Shown here: positions 27,994-36,850 of the stretch, in pieces
Layout of the letters: the number at the start of each line of letters is the position of its first letter
Numbering within the stretch: the stretch's first letter is position 1
Source: UKL13-2 sp031370625
GTDB taxonomy: Bacteria; Pseudomonadota; Gammaproteobacteria; Burkholderiales; Usitatibacteraceae
Direction of reading: 5' to 3'
Assembly (NCBI GenBank): GCA_031370625.1
Contig: JANMQR010000314.1
Span: 5,471-69,470, forward strand
DNA length: 64,000 bases
Position numbers and translations under genes: made by a program
The notes under the pieces: model-generated
Seen by the model: the letters and a program-made list of their open reading frames with translations, nothing else
Database searches by the model: none
What the model was told of the DNA's origin: nothing

Positions 27994-28506
27994 TTAGCCA
28001 GCGCGCATCCTTATTTCGCCACTTTCACCCATGCCGCTTGGCCGTTCGCCGGTAATGGCTGCCTTCGCCATTTTATAAATCTGCACGATCTTGCTTTCCT
28101 TCACGTCCCAATAATGGGCGTGCACAATGGTGACTTGCACCAGCGCCAGATCCGGATCATCCACGCCGCCCGGAAACCAGGCTTGGGCAAATTTATTCCA
28201 AAGCTCGGTTTTTTTCGCCATGTCTTCCACCACTTTGGCCTCACCCGAAACTGACACGTAACTATCATCATCAGGGTCGGCATAAGCGATATTGACGCGT
28301 TTATCAGTGCTGATGTCAACGACCGGATCGCCCTTGCGCGACATGAAGAACCAAAGCGATTCGTCATCATCGATAACCGTGTTCTGCGTCGTCATCGGCC
28401 GCGAGTGCAGATGGCCATTACCGTGTCGTGTGGTGAACATGCCGAAGCGGATGTCCTTGATCAAATCCCACAGCGTGTCTTTGGGGTTTTCAGTGTTGTC
28501 ACTCAT
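27994..28506 (-). CDS. Pyridoxamine 5'-phosphate oxidase-fold general stress protein
   Basis: The product has 170 aa from ATG 28506, behind AAAGGAGAC. It is a split-barrel flavin-binding fold: TLWDLIKDIRFGMFTTRHGNGHLHSRPM, then DDDESLWFFMSRKGDPVVDI, VNIAYADPDDDSYVSVSGEA and WFPGGVDDPDLALVQVTI. This is the pattern of general stress protein 26-like members, which bind FMN or F420-like cofactors and are not true PdxH. A redox role under stress is inferred. The gene is monocistronic with its own terminator. Confidence 0.88.
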   Translation of the reverse strand: MSDNTENPKDTLWDLIKDIRFGMFTTRHGNGHLHSRPMTTQNTVIDDDESLWFFMSRKGDPVVDISTDKRVNIAYADPDDDSYVSVSGEAKVVEDMAKKTELWNKFAQAWFPGGVDDPDLALVQVTIVHAHYWDVKESKIVQIYKMAKAAITGERPSGMGESGEIRMRAG

Positions 28507-28780
28507 TGTTGTCTCCTTTAAAACCATAGGATGACGATTTGAGGGGCCATAACGTGTAAGCACATTACCGATGGTCGCGTAGGACGATCATCAACCGCAA
28601 AACTTTCGCTGCAAGGCGTGCGAAAAATTCACATTTGCCGCCTTTTAAGACCGTGCCAGCGTAGTCGCCGTTGCGGGATAACTATCAGCGTTCTCCTACA
28701 AGCGCTGCGGCATGCCAGCGACATGCACCATGATCTGGCCGCTTTACTCTTGATGAGTTAACTAAAGTGAAAGGGCTGAA

Positions 28781-29422
28781 ATGGACACTATCATTGCGGG
28801 CAGGTTCGGTACTAAAACGGAAGCTGATGCAGCTGCCGATAAAATGCACGGCTTTGTGACTGAAAGCGATATCTGCATATTTCACAACAATCCGCCGGGA
28901 CAACATCGAACAACCTTGTTCGGAAATGAGGACGCGGCCAAGCATGAAGCCTCGCATTTGAATCCACCGAACCGCGCGCAGAAAATCGCCGAAGCGGATG
29001 CATCGGAGCAGGCCGAAAAAGCTGAAAACACATCATTGGCTACCGCAGCGGTCGCTGGGGTCGCGGTGGGCGCACTGGCCGTCGCCGCGGGCCCGGTGGC
29101 CGCGCTGGCAGCAGCGGGCGTTGCCGCCTACACGGGCTCACTTGCGGGCGCGCTGACCGGGGCCGACGGGAATAATAGTTCTACTGTTTCCCGCGACGGT
29201 ACGCACAACCCGGCAAACCACGGTTCACAATCGCATGCGGTCCGCCAGGGAGGTGCCATGATTGCAGTGAGGCTTGCGAATGCAGATAGTCAAACTCGTG
29301 TTGTTGATGCACTTCGTTCGGCTGGCGCAGCCGATATTGAAATCGCGTCGGGCGAATGGCGGGACGGCGACTGGGTGGATTTTGATCCCCTCGACACACC
29401 AAAATTTGTAGCACCTCATTGA
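28781..29422 (+). CDS. YflT-like/glycine-zipper stress protein
   Basis: The product has 213 aa, with AAGGG six nt before the ATG. Residues 1-70 (TIIAGRFGTKTEADAAADKM, SDICIFHNNPPGQH) resemble the ferredoxin-like fold of YflT/GS17M stress proteins. A Gly/Ala-rich double hydrophobic segment (about 88-130, AVAGVAVGALAVAAGPVAAL) could span or associate with the membrane as a glycine zipper. The tail (IAVRLANADSQTRVVDALRSAGAADIEIA) repeats the first fold. Two such folds around a glycine zipper are seen in other uncharacterised bacterial stress proteins. No enzymatic motif is present. Confidence 0.75.
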   Translation: MDTIIAGRFGTKTEADAAADKMHGFVTESDICIFHNNPPGQHRTTLFGNEDAAKHEASHLNPPNRAQKIAEADASEQAEKAENTSLATAAVAGVAVGALAVAAGPVAALAAAGVAAYTGSLAGALTGADGNNSSTVSRDGTHNPANHGSQSHAVRQGGAMIAVRLANADSQTRVVDALRSAGAADIEIASGEWRDGDWVDFDPLDTPKFVAPH

Positions 29423-29433
29423 TCAAGCGAATT

Positions 29434-30363
29434 TTAAATGGGCGCTGGCTGCCGGCCAAATTCGAGCCGTTTCATAAACAGATATTGACTGCGATCCACT
29501 TCTCGCAATTGCCTAGGGTAGCGCTCCGCGGCGCTAAACCAGTCATTGATCCGCTTTTCAAACTGCATCGCTTTCGGCACGCGCAATGCACCCAAGTAGG
29601 CTTCCACGGCCAAGTGGTAGCGCATCGTGTTGCGCTCCACCAATCCCAATAACCCTTCAACATAAATTGGCTCGCCGGTCGACTGTGTGCCGATAACGGT
29701 GAAGCCTACCTTATCGCGTGCCACCGTATTTAAATACGCCTTCATCAAAAACTTTGCCGTGGCACCAAAGCCATAGGAATACGAAAGATGAATGAACGTC
29801 TGACCGTTTTCTGTCGGCACTGCCTCCAGCACAATCCGGTAATTGCGGGTGCTGAGCGGGCCTGAGTCCGCAGACAAATTAATTTGCAAAAAATCAGCTT
29901 TGCGATTGCTTTCTTTCCACAAAAGCGCGATGGGATAAGCATCCTTTGAACGCTGCTCAACTTTTTTGCCAACTGTCATCAATAGCGTTGGCGCGCCATT
30001 CGGATTACCGGGGTTCGGCTGCAGCGCGCATGATTTGGTATTCAGATGCAGGATGAGAATATCGCACCACACTTGCGGCACCGCAAGTGCTGCGCTGACG
30101 GTTGCAAACGAATGCTTGATCTCCGCGTAGACATCGCCCTTAATGTTTTCTGATGACTGCACGGATTCAATAATCAACGGAATCTTGAACGGGCTGTTCG
30201 CCATACGACCGCGCAGCGACTCTCTTAGTTGTAACAACGCGGCGGGTGATGAAGCGGCACTTTCGTCGGCGTTTGCCGTTGCCGCCAAGCTCTCGCCGCC
30301 AGAAATCAATGCGACTGCCAACACCAACACACCAACGAAAACGTTAACTCTGGAAATATTCAT
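29434..30363 (-). CDS. Exported protein of unknown function downstream of the PLD lipoprotein
   Basis: The product has 309 aa, starting MNISRVNVFVGVLVLAVALI, with a signal peptide ending near GESLAATA. The mature part has mixed alpha/beta content; GDVYAEIKHSFATVSAALAV and SYSYGFGATAKFLMKAYLNT could belong to a START/SRPBCC-like lipid-binding fold, but I cannot confirm this. It lies 28 bp after the phospholipase-D-like gene on the same strand, so the two are probably one operon acting in the envelope. A GTG three codons upstream (30372) is an alternative start. The start region is a tandem duplication, described separately. Confidence 0.75.
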   Translation of the reverse strand: MNISRVNVFVGVLVLAVALISGGESLAATANADESAASSPAALLQLRESLRGRMANSPFKIPLIIESVQSSENIKGDVYAEIKHSFATVSAALAVPQVWCDILILHLNTKSCALQPNPGNPNGAPTLLMTVGKKVEQRSKDAYPIALLWKESNRKADFLQINLSADSGPLSTRNYRIVLEAVPTENGQTFIHLSYSYGFGATAKFLMKAYLNTVARDKVGFTVIGTQSTGEPIYVEGLLGLVERNTMRYHLAVEAYLGALRVPKAMQFEKRINDWFSAAERYPRQLREVDRSQYLFMKRLEFGRQPAPI

Positions 30364-30391
30364 ATCTCGCACTTATTCATATCTCGCACTT
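30361..30391 (-). repeat. 17-bp tandem duplication over a start codon, with a 6-codon upstream frame
   Basis: CATATCTCGCACTT occurs at 30361-30374 and again at 30378-30391. On the coding strand this gives two copies of AAGTGCGAGATATG. The upstream ATG (30380) opens a frame of six codons (MNKCEI) whose TGA overlaps the ATG of the downstream gene. The two starts may be coupled. Confidence 0.7.
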
Positions 30392-31945
30392 TCAAAGCCA
30401 GTAAGCCCATAAACGCGCCGCGCTTTCTTTGACGCGCAACATCAGCGGCCGCGATTTCCATTGATCCAGCGTCACTTGCTGTGAAGCCGCCAAATCCTGC
30501 TCAAACATTTTCAACATCTGCTTGCCGAATTCCGTACCAAGCACGATCGCCACCACTTCGTCGTTGTGCAGAAAGCTGCGCCAGTCAAGATTGCTCGAGC
30601 CAACACTCGACCAGACGCCATCAATAAGAGCCGTTTTTGAATGCAGCAACTTGTCGCTTCGTTCAAAGATTTCAATGCCGCCCTCCAGCATGCTTTGGTA
30701 ATACGAGCGACCCGCATGAAACACCAGCCCCGAATCGGTATGCCCTGGCAGAATGATCTTTACCTTCACACCGCGCTTCACCGCAAGCTTTAGCGCATCT
30801 ATCAATTGCATATCGGGAACAAAATACGCATTGGTCAAAAAAATTGAGGTTTCTGCGCTTGCAATCGCCGATAGCAGCGTCGTGTAGATCGGCGCAGCGG
30901 CTTCATCATCGGGCGCGCCTTTCGTATCCTCAACGCCGGCTGAACGTCCGCTACCATTTGCGATTTTGCGCAATGGCGCGTCGTCGGACGATGAGCCAAT
31001 CGCGCGGATCACTTCTTTTCCCTCCGCTTTGAGAACTGGAAAATAAACTCGTTCTTTCAGTGGCGGACCTTTTTGCTTGGCCCACGTGGATAAAAACATG
31101 CGTTGAAAACTTGCCACGACCGGGCCGTCAATCTGCACATGCGTATCTCGCCAAGGAACTCGCTTCTCACCCTGCTTAGCATCTGGTTTCACCACGCGTT
31201 GTCGGCCAAACGATCCGCTTGAATACACTGAACTGATATTCACACCGCCCAAAAACACCGACTTGCCGTCGACGATAAGCAGCTTGCGATGATCACGCTG
31301 ATTAATTTCCCAACCTTTTTTTGCCGTGAGCGGATTCACCGGATTGAACTCCAGCACGCTCGCGCCGGCCGCTTTCAGCCCATCAAAAAAAGTACGCGGC
31401 GTGCCGATTGAACCGACGCTGTCGTAAATCAAATTTACCTGCACCCCCGCGATTTGTTTGTCGATCAGCGATTTGACGAACGCCTGACCGATCTCGTCAT
31501 CTTCAATAATGTATGTTTCAAAATTAATATGGTCCTTCGCCGCCAAAATAGCTTTGCTCATGGCCGCATAGGTCGAAACACCATCCTGAAACAGCGCGAC
31601 TTTGTTGCCGCTCGTGAGCGGCTCGCTTGACACCGCATTTTCCAGCGCGAGGTGGCGTTCAAAAATACCGGTGTCGGGCGCTTTGCGGTCAAGTCGGTCG
31701 AGCACGGCTTGGCTCTGCTTTGGCGTCAATGTTCCCGATGCACTTTCGATCTGAATAGCCGGTGGCGCAATCGACTTCCCAACCGCCACCGAATCCGCCG
31801 CCACGCTTTGTTGCAACGGCGCAAGCTCAGGCAGTGAAGCACACGAAACGAGCGCAAATGCGAGCAATAAATTCAGTGCAGCTCTGCTCCACCGCGTGCA
31901 CGGAAGCGCCCATCTTTGTGAATTAAGTCGGTAACTATTTTTCAA
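30392..31945 (-). CDS. Phospholipase D/cardiolipin synthase-like lipoprotein
   Basis: The product has 517 aa from TTG 31945, chosen because GGGGGA lies 6 nt upstream and it places the lipobox LVSC at residues 32-35. A GTG at 32077 would put the lipobox too far in. Two HKD motifs are complete: H219-R-K-LLIVD and H435-S-K-TALID, each followed by a Gly/Asn/Ser motif (GGVNIS, GSSNLD). The pair defines the PLD superfamily; the arrangement fits cardiolipin synthase C-like enzymes that transfer phosphatidyl groups. The protein should sit in the periplasm on a lipid anchor. The following gene encodes a second exported protein in the same operon. Confidence 0.88.
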   Translation of the reverse strand: MKNSYRLNSQRWALPCTRWSRAALNLLLAFALVSCASLPELAPLQQSVAADSVAVGKSIAPPAIQIESASGTLTPKQSQAVLDRLDRKAPDTGIFERHLALENAVSSEPLTSGNKVALFQDGVSTYAAMSKAILAAKDHINFETYIIEDDEIGQAFVKSLIDKQIAGVQVNLIYDSVGSIGTPRTFFDGLKAAGASVLEFNPVNPLTAKKGWEINQRDHRKLLIVDGKSVFLGGVNISSVYSSGSFGRQRVVKPDAKQGEKRVPWRDTHVQIDGPVVASFQRMFLSTWAKQKGPPLKERVYFPVLKAEGKEVIRAIGSSSDDAPLRKIANGSGRSAGVEDTKGAPDDEAAAPIYTTLLSAIASAETSIFLTNAYFVPDMQLIDALKLAVKRGVKVKIILPGHTDSGLVFHAGRSYYQSMLEGGIEIFERSDKLLHSKTALIDGVWSSVGSSNLDWRSFLHNDEVVAIVLGTEFGKQMLKMFEQDLAASQQVTLDQWKSRPLMLRVKESAARLWAYWL

Positions 31946-32377
31946 CCGTTCCCCCGCTACGAATCCAGTGACGTTTATTTCCCCACCTGAGCTTATCAAT
32001 GACGATTCACTTTCGATGCAAGCGCCAGGCGTCGCGCGTTGCAGGGTAATTCCTACGTGTACTGAATCAGAATTCACAATCGCTCTTTTCAGCCAGCGTT
32101 CATTAATCGCAAACCAATCCTTTCAGGAACCAAAACGCCAGCACTGGTGCGCGGTTTGAGCCTGTTTTGCTTGAAACGGCAACGTGGGCGCGGGTTTGGC
32201 GTTTAAAGAATCCATACGGACAATTGCGCGGCAGCCGCCGGTACATCTCGTAAATCTGTGTCACCACTTGCCAATCACGAGTAGGAAAGCGCTGACAGCA
32301 GATTGCTGCCGCGTCGCCTTTCGTCAACTGGGGTCGTCATTCAATACTGAGTTGAATAACCACATCCAGAGTGATCC
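31946..32377. other. Divergent intergenic region, no gene found
   Basis: This is 432 bp between the PLD lipoprotein (minus) and flavin reductase (plus) genes. Open frames here are short and lack ribosome-binding sites. Two 8-bp arms AAACGCCA/TGGCGTTT lie about 60 bp apart, probably by chance. I see no clear promoter. Confidence 0.4.
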
Positions 32378-33499
32378 ATGACGCCACCGCCCTCTTTCGT
32401 AGATTCTGAAGCAACGCCGAAGCAAACCGTCATCGAGATTCGCAAAGGTCAGGCGCCGCCACAGCTGGAGCGCGACGAATTTGGCGCGCGCTTTCGTGCC
32501 GCATTTTTTGATCCGGCGTTTCGCGAAGAAGACGAGCCGATTAAGCGGCTCGAAGCGATTGCATGGGATGCCTACACTGAGGGTCGCAAGGCACCCGTTA
32601 CCGAAAAAGCGGGCGCAGGCTATGCGGACCCCGACTACGATTTATCGAGCGAATGGGTGGCCACCAAAAAACGCATCGATGATGCGGCGAAGGCGTGGGC
32701 CGATCCGGCTGCACGTTCCCGCGTTTTGTTGATCTGCGCATCCGCGCGCAACGATGGAACCTGTCCCGGCGAAATTTCAAAAACATTTCGCTTGAGCGAA
32801 TACGCGCGCGAAATTTTGGAACAAGCCAATATCGATGTCGATTTTTTGGATCTTAGTCTGATCACATCTGAGTATGGCCGCACCATTCACGCCTGCAAAG
32901 GCTGCGCTTCCACGGCGATGCCGTTATGCCATTTTCCCTGTAGCTGCTATCCAAATTATTCGTTGAACCAAGTCAACGACTGGATGGCTGAAATTTATGA
33001 GCGGTGGACCGCAGCGCACGGGGTCATCATCCTCTCACCGGTGTATTGGTATCAAAGCCCAAGCCCCTTGAAGCTGATGATTGATCGCCTGGTATGTGCG
33101 GACGGCGGCAACCCTGACCCAACATCCACCTCTGGAAAAAAACCGGATAAAGCAAAAGCACTCGAGATGGCCGGCTGGGATTATCCGAAACACTTGTCGG
33201 GCCGCGCATATGGTCTTGTGGTGCGCGGCGATGTGGCCGGTATTGAAGGATCGCGACGGTCATTATCGGATTGGCTCGATTGGATGGGCTTCATCGATTC
33301 AGGCGCACAGTCCAAGCTTGATCGATTCATCGGCTACTACGAACCATACGCCACCAGCCACATCACGCTCGACACTGACATAGCGATGCAGGAAGAGACG
33401 CGCAACGTCGCACGCGCGGTGGCGAAAACGGTGGCTGAATTACGTTCCGGGAAACTGCAAGCGGTACAACCAAAACTGTCTCGGCCACGACCGAAGTAA
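32378..33499 (+). CDS. NAD(P)H-dependent FMN reductase-like flavodoxin-fold protein
   Basis: The product has 373 aa. A polar N-terminal extension (about 1-110) precedes a flavodoxin-like FMN-binding domain: RVLLICASARNDGTCPGEIS binds the flavin phosphate, and ILSPVYWYQSPSPLKLMIDRL is the second loop of the family. Four cysteines in HACKGCASTAMPLCHFPCSC between them could bind metal or form a redox site, which is uncommon. It probably reduces quinones, nitro compounds or free flavin with NAD(P)H; the substrate is unknown. The ribosome-binding site is weak. It converges on paoC. Confidence 0.82.
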   Translation: MTPPPSFVDSEATPKQTVIEIRKGQAPPQLERDEFGARFRAAFFDPAFREEDEPIKRLEAIAWDAYTEGRKAPVTEKAGAGYADPDYDLSSEWVATKKRIDDAAKAWADPAARSRVLLICASARNDGTCPGEISKTFRLSEYAREILEQANIDVDFLDLSLITSEYGRTIHACKGCASTAMPLCHFPCSCYPNYSLNQVNDWMAEIYERWTAAHGVIILSPVYWYQSPSPLKLMIDRLVCADGGNPDPTSTSGKKPDKAKALEMAGWDYPKHLSGRAYGLVVRGDVAGIEGSRRSLSDWLDWMGFIDSGAQSKLDRFIGYYEPYATSHITLDTDIAMQEETRNVARAVAKTVAELRSGKLQAVQPKLSRPRPK

Positions 33500-33539
33500 T
33501 TGCAGCGATACCGGCAGTGTGAATACTTGAGCTGCCCTA

Positions 33540-33586
33540 CCAGCGCGGTGTTTGAAGCACAAATGCTCTAAACACCGCTCTGGCGC
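33540..33586. terminator. Imperfect hairpin between converging genes
   Basis: AGCGCGGTGTTT and AAACACCGCTCT pair around a loop containing AGCACAAATGCT, itself a small palindrome. It sits between the converging flavin reductase and paoC genes. There is no long T-run, so its role as a terminator is uncertain. Confidence 0.4.
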
Positions 33587-33606
33587 TTGGGTATTAGAGT
33601 CTGCGA

Positions 33607-35856
33607 TCACGCTTTAACGTTTTTCTCCATCCCGGCAATCACTTTATCCAACGTGAGTGGGAAGTCGCGAATGCGCACGCCGCAGGCGTTGTACACCGCG
33701 TTCGCAATCGCCGCGCCTGCGCCGCAAATTCCTAATTCGCCCACACCTTTAATTTTCAGCGGATTGGTTTTGTCGTCTACTTCATTGATGAACAACGCCT
33801 CGATCGCAGGAATATCAGCGTGCGCAGGAACGTGATATTCCGCCAGATCATGATTCACAAAATACCCGAAACGAGGATCAACCACCGCATGCTCATGCAA
33901 TGCCGCACCGACACCCCAAATCATGGCACCCGTCGCTTGGCTTTTAGCGGTTTTCTCGTTCAAAATTCTGCCCGCCGCAAACACGCCCAGCATCCGTCGC
34001 AAGCGGATCTCGCCAGTGTCGCGATCCACGGCTACTTCAGCGAAATGTGCGCCATACGCTTGCTGCGAGAACTTTTTATTCATGGCGCCGGGTTTGATCT
34101 CTCCGGTCGCTTCCATCCCGTTTTTACCGGCTAACGCGGCAAGTGTTTCTGACTTACCACCAGCCGATATGCGTCCGCCTTCGAAGGTCGCATCTTCCAC
34201 TTTCACGCCCATTTTTTTGGCGAGTTTCTCACGCAAATTCGCACACGCATCGAATAATCCAGAGCCAGCGCTCGCCGCACCCCACGACCCGCCCGAACCT
34301 GGCGTGGCCGGAAAATCGCTGTCGCCCAATTCCATTTTAATTTTTTCCATCGGCACGCCCAATGCTTCTGCGGCAACTTGCGTGAACACGGTATAGCTGC
34401 CGGTACCAATGTCGGTCATCGCCATCCGCACCGCCACCATCCCGCTGCCGTCGATGGTCACTGAGCAGCTTGATGGCATCAACAAATTACCGCGCGTAGC
34501 GGCCGCCATGCCCATGCCGATCAGCCAGCGCCCGTCGCTTACCGCACCCGTCTTGGCGCTACGTTTAGACCAGCCGAATTTTGTGGCACCTTCACGCATG
34601 CAGGCAATGAGTTGGCGTGTGGAGAACGGAGTGTTTTGTTCAGGATCCATCGCAGGTTCGTTCAAGACGCGAAATTCAATCGGGTCCAATTTAAGTTTTT
34701 CCGCAAGCTCATCCATCGCCTGTTCCAACGCCAGCATCCCAACCGATTCACCTGGTGCGCGCGTTGAATCAGAAATCGGCAGATCAAGCGGGACTGAGCG
34801 ATGCGTGGTCAGACGATGTGGTGCCGCATACAGCGTGCGCGTTTGCATGCTCGCGTTTTCAAAAAAATTATCGAAGCGCGCGCTCTGCGACCAGGTTTCG
34901 TGCGCGATGGCGGTAAGCTTCCCGTCAGCCGTGGCGCCCAAACGCAGCCGCTGAATCGTGTCGCTGCGATGGGTGGTGAAATGAAACATTTGCTGGCGCG
35001 TCAGCGCAGTTTTCACTGGAACGCCCAACTGCTTTGCCGCCATGGCTGACAACATCACGTCGCCATAAATCGGCAGCTTGCCGCCAAATCCGCCGCCGAT
35101 GTAACGGCTGACAATGCGCACTTTCGAGGGCGAAATTTTTAGCGTGGCAGCAACCGCATTTTTTGCACTCACCAGTAACTGCGATGAGCAGTGAATAATC
35201 ACCTGCCCGTCTTTCCAATAGGCTAGCGTGGCATGCGGCTCCATCTGTGCGTGAATATGCGCAGGTGTGGTGAAAGTGGAATCGACTTTGATCTCAGCGG
35301 ACGCAAATGCCGACTCAAAATTACCCACAACACTGTCGGTTTTTTGGCCGAACTGATCTTCAGGTTTTTCCGCCTTCGCCAAATTCGGTTTGAGTTCTGA
35401 TTCCGGTTTTTGCTGCGCGTAATTTATCTTCACCAATCGTGCCGCTGAGCGCGCTTGTTCGAAACTTTTTGCGACCACAAACGCTACCGCCTGACCATAA
35501 TGTTCAACGCGATTATTGGCCAGCTGCGGTGAGGCGCGCGCGTAACGATCCTTTGCATCAATTGGGCCCCATGCACCTTGTGCGGGTGCATTTTTGTGTG
35601 TCATCACCAGCATCACGCCGGGTGAGCGTTCGGCAGCTTCAGTGTCTATTGACGCCACGGTTCCTTTGGCGATGGTCGCATCGACAATAAATCCGTAGGC
35701 TGCATTTTTGACTTCAACACCTTCCGTAATTTCATGCGCGTACGGTGCCTTGCCGGTAACTTTTAATCGGCCTTCAACTCGGTCGATCGGTTTGCCAATC
35801 AGTCCCTGACGATTTTCGTCAATGGCATTGCGCGGTGCGGGTGCATTCATATCCAT
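33607..35856 (-). CDS. paoC: Periplasmic aldehyde oxidoreductase, molybdenum-binding subunit
   Basis: The product has 749 aa, the size of E. coli PaoC (732). The xanthine-oxidase fold has its two halves: residues 20-130 (GKPIDRVEGRLKVTGKAPYAHE) and the molybdopterin part (FTTPAHIHAQMEPHATLAYW, SRYIGGGFGGKLPIYGDVML, GTGSYTVFTQVAAEALGV). The catalytic Glu lies in KGVGELGICGAGAAIANAVY near the C-terminus. With the two genes upstream it forms the three-subunit oxidase that converts aldehydes to acids in the periplasm. AAAGGG precedes the ATG. It is the last gene of the operon; no maturation gene (PaoD-like) follows in this window. Confidence 0.92.
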   Translation of the reverse strand: MDMNAPAPRNAIDENRQGLIGKPIDRVEGRLKVTGKAPYAHEITEGVEVKNAAYGFIVDATIAKGTVASIDTEAAERSPGVMLVMTHKNAPAQGAWGPIDAKDRYARASPQLANNRVEHYGQAVAFVVAKSFEQARSAARLVKINYAQQKPESELKPNLAKAEKPEDQFGQKTDSVVGNFESAFASAEIKVDSTFTTPAHIHAQMEPHATLAYWKDGQVIIHCSSQLLVSAKNAVAATLKISPSKVRIVSRYIGGGFGGKLPIYGDVMLSAMAAKQLGVPVKTALTRQQMFHFTTHRSDTIQRLRLGATADGKLTAIAHETWSQSARFDNFFENASMQTRTLYAAPHRLTTHRSVPLDLPISDSTRAPGESVGMLALEQAMDELAEKLKLDPIEFRVLNEPAMDPEQNTPFSTRQLIACMREGATKFGWSKRSAKTGAVSDGRWLIGMGMAAATRGNLLMPSSCSVTIDGSGMVAVRMAMTDIGTGSYTVFTQVAAEALGVPMEKIKMELGDSDFPATPGSGGSWGAASAGSGLFDACANLREKLAKKMGVKVEDATFEGGRISAGGKSETLAALAGKNGMEATGEIKPGAMNKKFSQQAYGAHFAEVAVDRDTGEIRLRRMLGVFAAGRILNEKTAKSQATGAMIWGVGAALHEHAVVDPRFGYFVNHDLAEYHVPAHADIPAIEALFINEVDDKTNPLKIKGVGELGICGAGAAIANAVYNACGVRIRDFPLTLDKVIAGMEKNVKA

Positions 35857-35878
35857 GGCTGTGATCCCTTTAAATTCT

Positions 35879-36850
35879 TCAAGCTTCGGTAATCACCGCG
35901 CGCAGCGTACGGCGAGCCAGTGAAATTTTGAAATCGTTATGACCAAATCCGCGCGCGCCCGACAGCACTGCATCTGCGGCAGCATCAGCACTTTTCAAAT
36001 TCACTGATGCATTGGTGAGCGCAGTTTCAGCAGCAGCAACGCGCCACGGCTGATGCGCGACGCCGCCAAACGCCATTCGCGCCGATTTGATGCGGCCACC
36101 AGTGGAGTCGATAATCGCGGCCACTGATACCATCGCAAACGCATACGACGCACGGTCACGGACTTTGCGATATACATGTCGCCCCGGTAATGGCGGCGGC
36201 AAGGTCACGGCGGTAATCATTTCGCCCAGCGCTAGATTGGTTTCGATATGGGGCGTGTTGCCCGGCAGTCGATGGAAATCGGCAATCGGGATCACCCGCT
36301 TGGCACCGGTCGCAGAAATTGTTTCCACTTTCGCGTCAAGCAGCCGCATCGCTACCGCCATATCGGAAGGATGAATCGCGATGCACGCATCACTGGTGCC
36401 CAAAATGGCATGCATGCGGTTATAACCCTGAATCGCGGAACAGCCTGAGCCCGGCGCGCGCTTGTTGCACGGCTTGGATGTATCGTAGAAGTAATAGCAA
36501 CGCGTACGCTGCAATAAATTACCACCGGTGGTCGCCTTGTTTCGCAGCTGCCCCGACGCACCACTCAATAGCGCCCGGCTCAGCACCGCATAATCTTTTC
36601 GCACACGCATGTCTGCTGCCAAGTCGGCATTACGCACCATCGCACCGATCCGCAATCCGCCGTCGCTGGTCGCCTCGGTCTTGTCCAAACCGAGCCGCGT
36701 GATGTCAATCAAGTGCGAGGGCGTTTCTACTTCGAGCTTCATGAGGTCGAGCAGATTTGTTCCACCCGCGATGAATTTTGCGCCCGGCTTGGCACCCGCT
36801 GCCGCGGCTGCCTGAAGTGATTCGGGACGCTCGTAATGAAAGGCTCTCAT
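35879..36850 (-). CDS. paoB: Periplasmic aldehyde oxidoreductase, FAD-binding subunit
   Basis: The product has 323 aa. The FAD-binding motif GAKFIAGGTNLLDLMKLEVE is at residues 22-41, and the CO-dehydrogenase flavoprotein C-terminal domain follows at about 190-320. The segment QRTRCYYFYDTSKPCNKRAPGSGCSAIQGYNR, shared with E. coli PaoB, carries cysteines that bind an extra [4Fe-4S] cluster unusual for this enzyme class. Its start overlaps the end of paoA by 4 bp, and paoC follows after 28 bp, so all three are co-transcribed. Confidence 0.93.
   Translation of the reverse strand: MRAFHYERPESLQAAAAAGAKPGAKFIAGGTNLLDLMKLEVETPSHLIDITRLGLDKTEATSDGGLRIGAMVRNADLAADMRVRKDYAVLSRALLSGASGQLRNKATTGGNLLQRTRCYYFYDTSKPCNKRAPGSGCSAIQGYNRMHAILGTSDACIAIHPSDMAVAMRLLDAKVETISATGAKRVIPIADFHRLPGNTPHIETNLALGEMITAVTLPPPLPGRHVYRKVRDRASYAFAMVSVAAIIDSTGGRIKSARMAFGGVAHQPWRVAAAETALTNASVNLKSADAAADAVLSGARGFGHNDFKISLARRTLRAVITEA

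Noticed and set aside
32131..32206. Inverted 8-bp arms AAACGCCA and TGGCGTTT in the PLD/flavin reductase gap
   Set aside because: Too short and too far apart to distinguish from chance.
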